64,000 bases of DNA from contig NW_019211454.1 of the NCBI RefSeq assembly GCF_002443255.2, positions 8,888,248-8,952,247 of the forward strand. Reading direction: 5' to 3'. The stretch comes from Varroa destructor. Taxonomy: Eukaryota > Arthropoda > Arachnida > Mesostigmata > Varroidae. A program made the position numbers and the translations under genes. Below are positions 35,317 through 48,891 of this stretch, one piece after another. Under the pieces are notes generated by a model. That model was not told the DNA's origin. It made no database searches and saw only the letters and a program-made list of their open reading frames with translations. Numbering within the stretch: the first letter of the stretch is position 1; each line of letters begins with the position of its first letter.

Positions 35317-38300
35317 TGTGATTACGCGCACAATCATATTACGATGATTAGTGATAATTTATTTACGTAATTTGTAGTACGCAATTGTATATTTACATTA
35401 AAAAAAAAAAGAAACTTACTTGAAAATCAATGCACTCTAGACAAATATCGATACTGTCCGTCTTTAGCCATCACGATTTCTGCTGCCTTTTTATTAGTAA
35501 TTATTTATTAACGTTTGTGCTGACGCATTTTGTAATACTAACTATACCAACAAATATGAAACTATAAGACTAAATCTATTTGCCGTTTAAATCGGCCAAA
35601 TTGAAGTTATGCAGCCCTCTACATGTGTGCCAGACTATCCATGACGTCTTTCAGGAGTCACTACACGCGGAATAGTAGACCTCGCGAATTTGAAATCTAG
35701 GAGCTTTAAACTCGAAAACATTCTAATTTTGACCAATAAGAACTTTTATTTTGGGATTGAAAATTCATTGCGTTGTTTAAATCGCAATTTTTCTTTGTTT
35801 TTTTTGTCGATTCATTTAATGTTCACGTTTAAAGTACAGCGAGATCAGCTATAGCATATGGTTTGTTGAATAAAGCAAAATGACAACGCCAAATTTTAGA
35901 TTGAACAGGAAAACATTGACCGGGAAATAGAAATATGCATTGGGTTTTGTTAGCCAGACCATACATGTTTATATTTGGGAATACTGCAAACTCTGGCTGA
36001 TGAGCACAACAACATCGTCGTACAGAGAACGAAAGCCGACAAGTTTCCAGGCGGAATGAGATAGCGGAACAAACAAAATAAACATCATTACTTTGATAAT
36101 AACGTGCATAGACAAACCAATGCAAAACATGTCGTCGTATAAGATTTTCTTTACGACAAAGCATATCGTTTGTAACGTAGAACAGGAAATCTCCATTGCA
36201 AAATTAGATTAGGTGGCATACAAATATCAAGGAAAATATACGAATTGTACAGTAACAAGGACGCACTGTGATAAAGGATTAATGATAATTGAAAGACGGC
36301 ACAGGTAAAATAAGAAGGTTATCCATGTAGTTCATTAGAAGAACGGAACCATAGTCAAATAGCTACTAAATTTCGTAAATGATTTCGGGTCGGATCTATC
36401 TCTCGAACACGATAATGGGTAATTAAACCAATGTAACGGAGTCACTGATTGTTAGATTGATTGAAGCATTGTAGCGGGGTTTGCACAACAAGATAATGGA
36501 ATTGACAGGATCTCAGGAGGATTTTAACCGAATAATTGTAACTAAAACAGTCTGCAATCGAGATATAGAAGTTAAATGTTAGGTAAGGTTAAATGAAAGG
36601 CAAATTAGATCCGTTCGTATTACTGACTAATAATATCATTACAAGAGTGTAAGAGGCTAGATAGGGCAAAGAATCTCCAACTCGATAATTGTAGATTAAG
36701 CTGACCGTGGAATCGCCAAATTGAATTCGTTGATTCAACCAACCGCAAAATGGGTGCAGGACGAAGCCCACGGGTCCGTCTGCTATAGTAGGTTATCAAG
36801 CGTTAAGTACAGTTAACTTGCGTGCCATTTTCCTTATCATAAACAGGATTATTCAAGCCGAACAGATCGTATAATATTAATTCAGTAATGCAAACCAGCT
36901 AATAGGTTACCTTTTTTAAATCAGACTGGGTTCGGGCGTCTTGAATCCAAAGTTGTTTCTATGATGATAGCGCAGATTCCGAGTGGTGACAGATATAGAA
37001 AAGCACTAGTCGGGTTGTTGTTAAGGGCCGCTTATTCATTATTAAGGACGCACGTCACCTGAAGTAGTGCTTAAGAGCAGTGCTAGGCCTAAAATTCCAA
37101 AAATTTATTCGTATAGAATCTATGGAAGCTGGGACATCTTGGTTACTAGGGAAACTAAGCCCTACCCAGAAAGCGATATATTGTAGCAATCATCATTTGT
37201 GGCTAGAAGTTATCGAACTGTTACAGCGAAACCCAGAAATGAATGTCATCATAAATCCAGATTTATCATCTAGCACTATCAAACCGAACAGATGCTGTAG
37301 CATGCTTTATAATGCACAAACATATACACGGGGTAGAGGAAATTTGGTATCGACGTATGCAGGTGGACGACACCTGCTGACAAAACCGACGTCGGTAAGA
37401 AGTTATACCAACCTGAAAGTAGCTAATACAAAACACTGCATAACTATCAAAGGGCGGCCAAATGAAGAAAATAGAAAGCAAGGTCTATCTTCGATCTTGG
37501 AGATAGAACTGTACAGCCGTCGTAAGCTGCTGAATTGTATAATTAATTTGGAAGCTTATAGCTAATATTTCAATAATGCTATTACACGTGAAGCGAAACA
37601 ATGCAACTCCCTTTATTACAGCTGCTGCTGCTCTCTTCAAGACAGATACAAAAGCCTGGACTGAGGATTTCTAGTGATCTAACCATAACAATAAGAATGA
37701 CATCTCAGTAATCGTACTTAGCGGATGCATATGTAAATCACGATTTATCTCGTTATCCAAGCTACTGACAATGAATTGCTATTTGCGTTTATGGTTCTGT
37801 TTTTATTATCCCAGTGCAGACTCCTATGTTCAGCGAGGAAGCGTCTCGAAAAAGGATTTCATACACACATACGGCACGCTGCCACTCGACAGTTTCATTC
37901 TGTTAAGAATGAAGAGGAAGTGCTAAAACTTCATAGGGCTGTCACTGTTAAAACTCACCGTTACCTGCTATCGAGCTCACACATACGCGCTTCAAACGGG
38001 CGTGCTATATGTGTTTGCGTGCATAGCACATGGTTTAAAGCACGGAATCCACATTTACGGTAAAGAAGAAGACGAGGTTTAGGCTGAGTAAACGCGTTTT
38101 TGGGCAAATTGCCCAATCTCTACAACCGGCTCTTAAAAACACTCGGTCGTTCTCTCGTATGCACTATTGACTACTATATATGTAGGTTGCGTTTTATCAA
38201 AAAATAAGCAATTTGTTTTTTTCAATAGCGTGAATGGAGGTACTTGACGATATTTAAAGTAGGGTTTGAAAAACTGAAACGGGCTTCCCAGAAAAAAAGT

Positions 38301-39344
38301 TAGGTCTTAGCAAAGACTGCAATCTTCATCCTTGAATAGTATCAGAGGACAGCGTTTCGTGTCTAATCACATCCGCCTGGCATGTCCGCACGTTATTGAA
38401 ACAGCGGCATGAACAGGCCAAAAGTTAAATAACCTGGAAGTATATGATCGCGCCCAAGTCTCAAAATCTAATGCAATAAGCGGTCACGAAGGATCACCAC
38501 TAAAACACGGCGCAGTATCTTCAAGGTTGACCAGCACATTCTCTGTACACGGTCGAAAGGATGAATAAAAATAATAACCAAATTTTAATAGGCGCATTCG
38601 CATCTTTCATATAAGGTTTACAATTGTTTTTCTATCACTTCTAAGTAATAAGCGTACGTTTTCAACTGTACTGACTCTAATTTACAATTGCCAGGCACCA
38701 TTCAGTCAAAGAACGACTAATACTATCCCATAAGATTCTACTCTAGTTCGCCCTCTCATACATCGAAATTCCGGTTCGCCTACTTGACCTGATATCGCGA
38801 TGCTGTGTTCCAACATTTTCCAACAAGAAACCCTTTATCTCTAATTGTCTCTCGACGTTTCTAGCAGGCCGGTTTATGTATGTCGTAAACTAACCAACAT
38901 TGTTTTTTGCTGTATACAAAGAGCTTATCAAGATGAACATTCTCACACATCCGATACCAAAGCAATTTCTAACAACTCACCAGAAACGTTTTAACGTTGG
39001 AACACTCGTAACAAAAGTGAGGCAATGCGAGATCTGCTCCGAAACGCTGGTCTGAAAGCTTCGTTTTCGGGAAAAGCACGCTCCATTCACGACGCGCATC
39101 GTCACAACGGTCCAACGATTGCTGACGGTTAAGTTCCGCTAACTTAAATTGCTACCTGTCTAATTTTGGATGCTGTATAAGTTCTGCACATCGGCACGCG
39201 AAACCAGCCACGGGTTTTGATTATGTAGAGAGCGGTCAACGTGCGATTGAAACTGCAGGGACGGTATCACGTTATTGAACGATCCTTCGCTAACTTAAAG
39301 CTTAGTAGACTTCAATTATAGGAAATGCAGAGCCTGACTGACCC

Positions 39345-39425
39345 TGCTATAGTGCAGTCGTAATGCACTTGCCTACTAAATATGGACATACAGAGTCTAA
39401 AGGGACTAGGTTCGTAATCGGGTGT
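39345..39425 (+). pseudogene. tRNA-like relic
   Basis: TAGTGCAGTCGTAATGC resembles an A box and GGTTCGTAATC a B box at about tRNA spacing. Poorly preserved. Confidence 0.3.
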
Positions 39426-42400
39426 AGAGGCAGTTCGTCTCGTACCGAAGAAAGCCAGCCGCCTGAAGCAGTCCTTAACCGTAGTACGGACTTTTGAACT
39501 ATCCCGAAACACTGGCGCTCATTATGACAAATGATAATTTGTTAAGCCGTTACTATAATCCTCAGTGGTTCCGTTCTGCTAAGAAGTTCGTTCAGTATAT
39601 TTTAAAATTTATGAAAACAGAATGAAAGAATATGCTTTTTTCAATTTTTTTCCAGTCGGTCGTTGGCCACCAGTGTAGATAATCTGATCTGTTTCTACGT
39701 ATACAGTTTAATCTACAAGGGAAGACCGGTTTGCCAAACCATTTTTTGGGGTACTGGACTTCAGTGCGTATCAATCTGCATTTTTGTTAACTTATCCCCG
39801 ATTCGTCAATTTTTGGGTATACCACATTTCAAATTCGGTCCGTAAGAGCTCCTAACGTTTAGACTATCATTGCCCGCCCCAAAAAAATTAACTGATAATT
39901 TCGATTTTGTATAACTGTAATTTGGATTGATTAGTAGGATTTTGCCTCTATTCGATCAGAGCATAAAATGCGTTCCATTCTATCAAACAGTGTTGTCCCT
40001 TGTGTTTAGATTGAAAAAATATTATTTTATAGAATATAATTACCTTTGCTACTTTCTACTTTGACAGACACACAGCTAGAGCCTTCCTTTAAATGTAATC
40101 CATATTTGAAATGTTTGTTATTAGGGAAATTATAATTACTCTTATTAATATGATTAGCAGCATTGTTAATCATCATCAAAACGTTATTGTTTTTATATAA
40201 CGTTAATGTTTAATAATTACATTTGTTTTACGTGGATGACCGAATTAAAGAATTCACGCTTTAGATATACCAATCTCCGTCGTAGGACTGTTACTTTTGT
40301 ATACTCATTTGGTTATAACTTACTCCACATCAATGCAGGACAAATAATCTCTAAAAACTCTTGAGATTTTTGGGAATTTTGTCAGTGGCTCTTTACTGTA
40401 CATGCCCCCAGAGGTGCTTTTCCTTTTGTACACACACTCTACAGCGGGCCTTGAGCGTCTACGGCAAACAAAGATATACAATATGTACAGTGAGTCTATT
40501 TGTATAAGTGAGTTTTCTAGAGTAACTGTTCCCCAGATTGACGTAAACGGTTGGTACACTATTCCGAAGTACGACTGAGGTGATAAGATGATACAGCATA
40601 AAGCGCTTCAACGGATTTCATACCGAGAACTCAGTCTGCATGAGGCGCGTTAAAACCTCAATGGTCATATTCGACGTTACTACTTTTAAGTAAAGACTTT
40701 GTGGAACCGCGAACATCCTATACACTTTATTAAATTACTTATAGTTCTTATCGTGTATATAAATAAAGCATTTTTGTAACATTGATGGTTGTGTTCTAGT
40801 AGACAATAATACGTTATAATAAAAAATAATATGTTATTGAACCTAATGGTTGTGAAGACTCGGAGTTCAGGGGTTCACTGGAAATGGATATACGATATTG
40901 CAGGATATATGTCCCTATAAGGGCACTCTGTGAGACCCAACTGTTCCACCAAACTGGACTTAAATAAAGCAAATTATTATTATAGGAATTCAAAGTTTCG
41001 GCTGTTATGAGTGAAATGACTATTCATCCTGTCTAAGGATAAAAGTCAACGGAAATTAGCAATCGATTGATAGCCATAAAACAGCTATTATGAATCGTTT
41101 GTACTAAAATTAATATTTCGAATGTTATGTGTTATATGTTAAGCCTCGCACTGCTTCAGACGGCCAACGTGTCTCAGCGGAACGAAACCCAGATTAGTAG
41201 GCAAAGCATATGCCCCTGCATTATTATCAACACAAACTCAAACAAGACATTGTAAGTGGCCGTTCCGAATACGCCACATTCAGCTTTCTGCATGAACAAA
41301 CACGAAAAGAAAGGCTTCAGCGTTGCGCCACATTTTTACCGTGAGCGATAGATCTATTCGTTGCCATTCAGTAATGCAATGCAAAGCATTCGTGGGCACT
41401 TCTCTTCCGAGCCATGTCTCGATAAACAGCTGTCCACTGTTCAAAAGAGCAGGTGCCATTGCAGTTGCTGCAGGAATAGAACGTACTTTTTGAACTGTTT
41501 TCTCTGCAGCTTTTTTTTTTACTTGGTTAAGTTCCGATTGCACGTGAGAGCACTAATAAGCTCATGCAAAAACTGGCTTCACAGACTAGAGATCTGTGGG
41601 TGACATGCAGTTCGCTTTAGACTAACTAAAGGGTTGTTTCTTTTCATAAAAGTGTTCATAAAAAAAAGTTGAATCTGAAGTAAGTTTGGTAGACGCAAAT
41701 GGTTCCGGCAAGGCCCGCCTACTATGACATTGCGGCCAATATCGCGGGTACGACACTCGAACGGGCAGAATAGTCTACTGTGGAATATGTAAGCCGTACG
41801 AGCTGTGTCTAAATAACTTTTTTACTAAACATAAATAAAACTACGATAGACTTTTTTATTTATTCACAATTATGAGCAACTTTACTTTTCTTTGCATTTT
41901 AATCTTGTCGTGAACATGGCACCCAGATTTGCGATCAACCAATGACGAAGTAAACGTGTACAGCGAACGAATTGTAAGAAACAAATACAATTTTACTTGT
42001 GCATAGACAACAAAAACGCGTTAACATAGAATTCTCGACGATACGCATATTGTATGCTAGACATCAGTGTCGTTTTTAACCGAAATCGTTAATCAGACGA
42101 AACAGACGTCGGCTGGACTAAGTGAGCATTACAAAAGCGTAGACGTAGCGGCCAGACAAAGTCGGCTCGTTGATGCTCCGAGCTCACTGGCGATCTCACA
42201 TTTACGGTTGAACTTTTATGCATGAACAGCAGTGCTTAGTATAGTTCCGCCATGAAAACCATGTCGTTATTTGATAGTTGCAGTGATCCTTGCGAGACGT
42301 GGTTTTACCACAAACATCAAAATCCTTGCCTACGTACGGGTCTGCGAGGCTTTCCAGGAAAGCCTTCTATGACCTCAACAGACAGTCCGCTATTTGGTCT

Positions 42401-43960
42401 TAATGCATCTCATCGAACAGTGATGCTTCCGCTGTATGGTCCATGTTGTGAATGATCGAATGGTCAGCGACTTCCGTTGGTAGATCCATGCACAGGCCGT
42501 TGCCGTTCGAAAAGTTACGAAAAGGAAGTGGTCTTGGATCCTTGACAAGTATCGAAGATGCCTGTCAGGGATCTTTTTACGTATCGGCTGGTTCGTACAT
42601 TGATTCATACGTGCGAAAATATTGGATTCGCGCAAAGCCTCACTAGCAGACCGCAGTAAAAGACTAGTTGTAGGTAACAACCAGTCAGCAAGGAACCATA
42701 GTGACTTATTGGTTCATTATAATGGTGTATAATAGCAATAGCTTTCTACTACGGTGAAACTTAATTTTTTCAACGAAGACCACTTAGTTCAAGGCAAGAG
42801 CCGAATGTCTGGCTACGTAAAATGCAGTGTGAATATGGGGATCAACTAAATCTTTTGAGGCAACGGGCAAAGGATCCATAAAAGTCTGTATACCGTATCT
42901 CTATGATATTTTTAGATCGTTTGGATTCTTACGATAGCTTTCCGCGACTAGAAACTGAAAGTCAAAAAAGATGAAACATGTTATTCGGTGATTCTCGAGT
43001 GATCTTATTGATGAACTTTCAAATGCGAAACTGCCACAGTAAATCTCGCATGATAGTATAGACGATCAGCGACTTCGTGCTAAATAAGGTCTCTAGACGA
43101 TAATGTTCGAAAATGTTAAGCTGGTTATAAATCAAAGTTCGCTCGTACATTTTTTGGATCGGAACTTTTAAGATGTCTCACATATACTTAGTTGGTGGCT
43201 GAAATCAGTATTTATTTCACCTAAACGTCTTTCTTCCTTTTTATTTTTAAGTTTAAAAAATACGACAGGTGTACTTACCATTTCGCTACTATCATCTCCT
43301 TCGTATTTTCGATTCCTGTTAACGATCTTTATCTGCTTCTTCCGAAAGCAAATATTATCGAATTACTATTATTCCATCACATGGTACCAGTACCTTCTAA
43401 CGTTTAATTCGAACGTCCGACAAAGACTGTACTATAATATACAATAATATGAATTATCTACGATCAGCCCCACAAAAGATCAAGGCGCCACTGACTTCTA
43501 CGTAAGTTTCAGTTTCGAATTTGTTCTTATTGCCTTACAACTGCCCAGTTCTACCAAGACGAGCTTCTTTTGTTTGTCTCTCAAACAATAGACCTGTTAG
43601 CCTGTTTCTGTTATTCGTTCGTAGCGTGGGTCGTACTGCTGCGAGAAATAAACTCGTAGCCATTCTCCAGGCGCACTCCATCTGCAGTTGACATTCAAAA
43701 GCTAATTGGGTTTTCCCACCCAACTCAAAAGAAAGCTACTTTAGGCCGAGAAGGGAGACCTGATTTAGCTGGATGGGTGAATTTAGAACATGGGTTGATC
43801 TAGAAACATTCAAAAGTTCTTCTAACTTTCGAATGGGGCCAGCACACTCACCACGCGCCTACGCTCGTGAGCAAAGACATAGTCAGCGGATGCTCCTCGA
43901 AAAAACGAAGTTACGACAAAAACGGAAGACTAGGTTTCCTTCTTTTTCATAAAGTAACAG

Positions 43961-44132
43961 ACCTAGAAAACGCACCCGGGCATAATAGGCCAACAGAGAG
44001 CACACAGATGAAACCTCCCTTGAAGTCGGGAATATCTCGGCTGCAATCTGCAGCAGCTAATTTACATGAAGGCGTGTGTTCTAAGTGTGGCAAAACAATA
44101 TTTATACATCTACGCAGCACGAAAAACTTAAG
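43961..44132 (+). other. Possible exon of an unrecognised gene
   Basis: Acceptor-like context (TTTCCTTCTTTTTCAT... then AACAG) is followed by 172 open bases ending at a consensus donor (AAG/gtaaga). The frame reads LENAPGHNRPTESTQM, then LQSAAANLHEGVCSKCGKTI with one C-x-x-C pair, then FIHLRSTKNL. I do not recognise a family, and no partner exon has been established. Confidence 0.25.
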
Positions 44133-44490
44133 GTAAGAAGGAGTTGTATAATATAGAAAAGAACCAAAATAGCTGTAAGTCATACCCATGGGATATTGGC
44201 CATACAACCAAGGATACAGCCTGTATATGAACCCGTTGATTTATTCGCAGCTTTGTTTTCTTATATAGGTATCGAAAGAGTGGACATCGGGCCGTTACTA
44301 GTGACTGACGTGTCTGCGTAATCGTAAGCCTGACACAAAAAATTTCTAAGGAGTGGTAAAATGTAGCAGATACGAAGATGTCGGTATTGTTTGAATAACT
44401 GCTTGGTATAGATTTGCCATGTTTCAGTTGTAGATGCCTTCTTGACGCACGCTACTACCAAACTCGTATATTAATGTATGTGTTATCGAT

Positions 44491-44538
44491 GTTGCAACTA
44501 TGCCATGCAACTATGCAAAACGTTGCAACTATGCCATG
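44491..44538. repeat. Short direct repeat
   Basis: GTTGCAACTATGCCATG occurs at 44491-44507 and again at 44522-44538, with a partial copy between: a local duplication. Confidence 0.7.
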
Positions 44539-47500
44539 GCAAATATTGTAGAATACAATACCTTACGCTCCGCGCAACATGGCTTAGTAACGCGATACGT
44601 GCGTCTCTCTTGACAGACCCTGAGGGTTGGTTTCTGGCCAGATAATCGTATTCGGTTTGAGTGCCGACCAGGTCTCATTTTCCAAACTGTTACCCAGCCG
44701 CTTCAGGCAAGAGTACCCAGGGCAATCTGAATTCGCACCGACAGCCCGAAATAAAATCCGTTTTGGTGCTCCGAGTACTGAAGTAAACAAGCAGGCGGAT
44801 CGTCTGCTAGGCCGCACCATGTCGAAACAGATTTCTTATCACAGCAATAGGCCTTTATTGAAATCGATATGCTTCAATTGCGTCTGAATATGTTCTTCCT
44901 AATAAACTAGTTTTTATGGCTAGTTCACCACTTACCATTCAGCTTTCCAGGTGGCTTTCCAAGACGTTTAATTATTACCCCATCCAAAGGAGACAGCCGC
45001 TTCAATCGTATAATACTACTGGTGATTTTGTTATTACTATCTTCAATTGTTTCGCTAACTAGTTAATAAAAAAAAAAAACAAGGAAAGACGCTACTAGCC
45101 GACACTGCTTTTATACCAAATACCTAAATACACCGAATTTTCTCGGCTCATTTAGCTCTATAGTGGATTCAACGCAGAGTCGAATTCCGAATATTGCTTA
45201 CTTTCGGTCCGGAACGTGCAATGCATGCGTGAACGATGAGCAGGTGGCACGGTCTAAGAGGAATAAGGCCGAATCCTGTGTTTCTAAAGTCCTTTAATCT
45301 TCAAAAGCTTACAGGATTTATATCCTGGATTAGAAATGACGGTGTTTTAAAGGTTAAACTTCAATGGTACTACAACGGGGGTACGGAAACGCTTTTGGTA
45401 AAAGTGAGGTAGCCTCATTAAATTTTTGTGTCGAATAGGTAAAGCCGGGTTAACTATAAAGAATTATTAGGTAAGAATGAACCAAGAAGCTCACCATCCG
45501 TATGATAAGATATTTAGGACATTATCTCATTGTTGTAAGGCTTGACGTTACAGAAACTGCTGACATTATCCAGTTTGTCAATGTTTGAGGCTGGCCCATC
45601 AGCATAGATGCTTATGTATAAATCTAAAATTTGTTTTTAGAATTTGCTTAGCGTAAGAGGTGGAAATGTGTGCGGATATCGACATACTGTAAAACCACAC
45701 GATAGGTAAGCGCCGGAGATACCTCACATATTAATAATAATTATTGTATAAAAAAAGCAAATTATATATATATTTGTTTTTTTGCAGCGTACTCGAAAAG
45801 CAAGTAGAATCGCGTAAAGTTTTCTTCACGCTTCGACTATAACTAAACATTTAGTCAGTAATAAGCATGATGAATATATCAGAAGGCTGGGAGCCCCTAA
45901 CTAACTCTATTCCAATGCAACAACATCTATACAGTACAGATACATTTCTAGTATGTATTGAGTTTGTTTAGTATATATACATATATAAAAAATAGTATCC
46001 AGTATATTCTTTACCAAAGCTGGAACTTCTTAGTGGCCTTATCCCGACAGCACGATCAGCGGCGCGGTGGGCCAAACACGCAGCTGTTTTTATGCGTGTC
46101 TGCGTAGCACGCCGTTCCGTAACTACACAGTGCAAATGGTCAGTCTTCGGTAATCGTTGAAGCATTATATATAAATGTTACGTCTGCTATTGTAACTGAG
46201 CATTGCTTCACATGGGTCTTCGAGCCCAGGACGACGTCCATTTACGTTCAGCTTCGAACCATGTTTCCAGGGTTAGCACACACAGGCTATCACTTGTGCT
46301 GCCAAAAGGAGCGGACGCAGACATAGAAGACAAGACGCCAGCCTAACATTGGTCGCAGCCAATTCATAATTGTTCATCATTGGAAGACCTTGGCGCCTGT
46401 GTTGTTGACAGAATGAGTCGATTGGTCTCAAGTTGTACTAAGAATATTTGACGCCGAACAAGCTTTTTTGACGAATTTTAACATAAAAAGGAGTATAAAC
46501 TATCAAAAAAGATTTGAAGCACAGCAAACGTTACCTTTTACGTACGAACAAACCTAAATACGGACATAAACGTTGTTTTTGTATAGTTGAATACAATTGC
46601 CTATTTCTCTGCAGATAACCACGAAAATACCCATATGCTATAGTACACTGCTTTGCTACTGAACGCTAACGAGGCGATCCATGAGGGGATCTAGGCAAGC
46701 TGTCGATTATCGAAAGACGCTTACACGATACTGATGCGATTATAAGGAGTGGACAAAGGTTTCTGACGTGTAAAGGAGTCCACAATACTTAAGATATCGT
46801 TGACTCTGAGAACGGATATAGAAAAAATGACTCGTAAAAAAAGCCCTGCTCTGCGCTTGACGAGTGGTAATGGTAAAAGGTGACGTTGGGTATATATGCT
46901 CGTGACGTGAGTACAGCATCACACTTCCGTACAACATATACCAGTTGACGCAAATGGATTCCTCGTGGACATTCAAATTTAGCAAAGTTCCCTATAGACT
47001 GAAAAAACCTCAAGGAGTTCTTTTTGGCGTGATTCTCAATCTTTATAAGTATGCATCGGAACTCAGCCAACTATTCGTTCATTGAGTCACAAATGTAGGC
47101 CGTTTGGCAATTGCATCTTTTAGTTGTTCGAGGGAGACACCATAGTGATTTGATTATGAATAGCCACTGTCCTTTTCAATTTGCTTAGAATATTGCTGAC
47201 GCTCCTCAGGTCAAGGACTTCGTTTCAACTAACTGAACCAGTTAAGACTTGAATTAAGCTGCTAATTACGTTAGCTAATGCACCGATGCGGTATGCACGT
47301 TTTTTACGTACCTGATGGCCGTCCGCCAAGGGATTATCGACACAAGAGCTGGTTATCCATTGCCCACAATGAACTTGCCAACAAAAGAGAAAATCAGCAA
47401 AATGTACTAATTAAGATTTAAAGTTGTCCGCACATCCCAGGAGCACGTTGCCTTAGATTTGACACTGATGTTATTTATTTTTAGCTTTATAAAAAAGAAA

Positions 47501-47897
47501 GTGTATGAGCATCATCTCATTTTGTTATCGACCACTCGACGTCGTGGCGCCCAAGAAGCCCTTAAATGCGATCGGCTCTCGTTGCCTTCAAGACCGAGGA
47601 TATTTTCATCGCCCGAGGAAGAGCGTTCTTTTTTGCAACGTATAATTCATCAAAGGCTCCGCCTCCATAATGCGTCCGCTACTTCTCGAAAGCTACCACT
47701 GAACGCAGCTGCCGCGCGTCTTACGCCAACATATAGTGGAGTCACGTACAGGGGATTAGCTGTACGTGATTCCCGTATATCTATCCATCTGATAACAGTA
47801 CACTGGATCTCTCGATTATTGTTGACATCGAGACTCCATTAGGTTACGCATCGTAGCTGATCGATTCTAGACTGCGTACAATATATATATATGTATA

Positions 47898-47933
47898 GCA
47901 ATTTACTTGTATAAATTAGTACAAGTAAATCGC
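47898..47933. repeat. Inverted repeat, 14-bp arms
   Basis: GCAATTTACTTGTA and TACAAGTAAATCGC are reverse complements with one mismatch around an 8-base loop, next to a short (AT)n run. Confidence 0.7.
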
Positions 47934-48800
47934 TTACACCCAGCTGATTGACTTACTCCAAATAAACCAGAAAAGGTCTACATTTTATATTTTTCCTCTA
48001 TCTACTGATGAACTAATGCGTCGCCATTTTGGCTATATCGTTTCAGATATCAAGATAATGTGATTCTATACTACACGCATGCCCACGAGGCAGCGCCGAT
48101 TGCAACGTGGAACCAGATTTTCACAAACCTGACTATACATGTAGGTGTTCCAAATGCGGGGAAAATTGCAATAGGATCACCCGTTACTCCCACCCCCCGC
48201 CCCCGGGCATCATCTCTAGGACATTTGCTAAATCTCTCAAATCACTCAAACAAATCAAGATCAGTTTATGGTCGCAACAAGACTCGTATGACCCATAAGG
48301 TGGAGTGTTTCATGTGGCTCAATATATTTCAGATGCTGTGTCGTTGACCTATGCTTACGAAATTTTCTACTACTAAAAATCTAATTGATGATATATATTA
48401 GTCCAATATGTCAAATCAATTATTTTTTTTAAATGATTGCTGTTTATATGCTATTCGATAGTTTTGTATTATTATATCTGTATGTGCGTAAATCTATTTT
48501 AAGAAGCGGCGAAAAGCAAAAGAGACTTTTCTTCAACTTGTTATTAAAAACGAAATTACTGTGTGAGTTGAATTTCTTTATTTATATGTATTGCTGAAAC
48601 GGACAGCGCGTTTGGTGTTTGTACACGGGTGTTGAAGAGTAGCTCTATACAATAAACCTTGTTTAGACATTAGGTGAGCTAATAATAGTTGAGCATATAT
48701 TGATAGTTGTCGAGCGTTCCACGTTTACGTCATCTTCCCAGCCAGAGTCCAATCAGTGTTACGATAGCACCTATTTTAGCTAAAAAATCGTGACCAATGC

Positions 48801-48804
48801 AAAA
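48801..48804 (-). terminator. Pol III terminator of tRNA-Val
   Basis: Four A on the + strand read TTTT on the minus strand, 14 bases past the tRNA 3' end: the minimal Pol III stop signal. Confidence 0.55.
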
Positions 48805-48818
48805 CAAGACACAATGAT

Positions 48819-48891
48819 TGGTTCCAGCCGGGCTCGAACCGGCGACCTTTTGCGTGTAAAGCAAACGTGATAACCGCTACACTATGGAACC
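48819..48891 (-). tRNA. tRNA-Val (anticodon TAC)
   Basis: A complete 73-base cloverleaf without intron. The acceptor stem GGTTCCA/TGGAACC is perfect, with discriminator A. The anticodon stem TTTGC/GCAAA closes loop TTTACAC, giving anticodon TAC (reads GUA, valine). The T stem GCCGG/CCGGC is perfect with loop TTCGAGC. The internal A box (TAGTGTAGCGGT) and B box (GGTTCGAGCCC) are intact, and a TTTT Pol III stop lies about 15 bases beyond the 3' end (48801-48804 on this strand's complement). It looks functional. Confidence 0.93.

Larger units (their letters stand above)
34195..48818. other. Intergenic stretch with scattered open islands
   Basis: 14.6 kb, mostly AT-rich, with (AT)n at 35284-35314, a tRNA-like relic near 39345-39425, and GC-richer islands near 42240-42660, 43961-44132, 44590-44830 and 47535-47770. 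None matches a family I can name. The longest frame, 37080-37565 (161 codons), has no domain and a length that chance could give. Confidence 0.4.

Noticed and set aside
37080..37565. Longest open frame, 161 codons on the + strand
   Set aside because: AT-rich, no motif or domain. One frame this long is roughly what chance gives across six frames of 64 kb at this composition.
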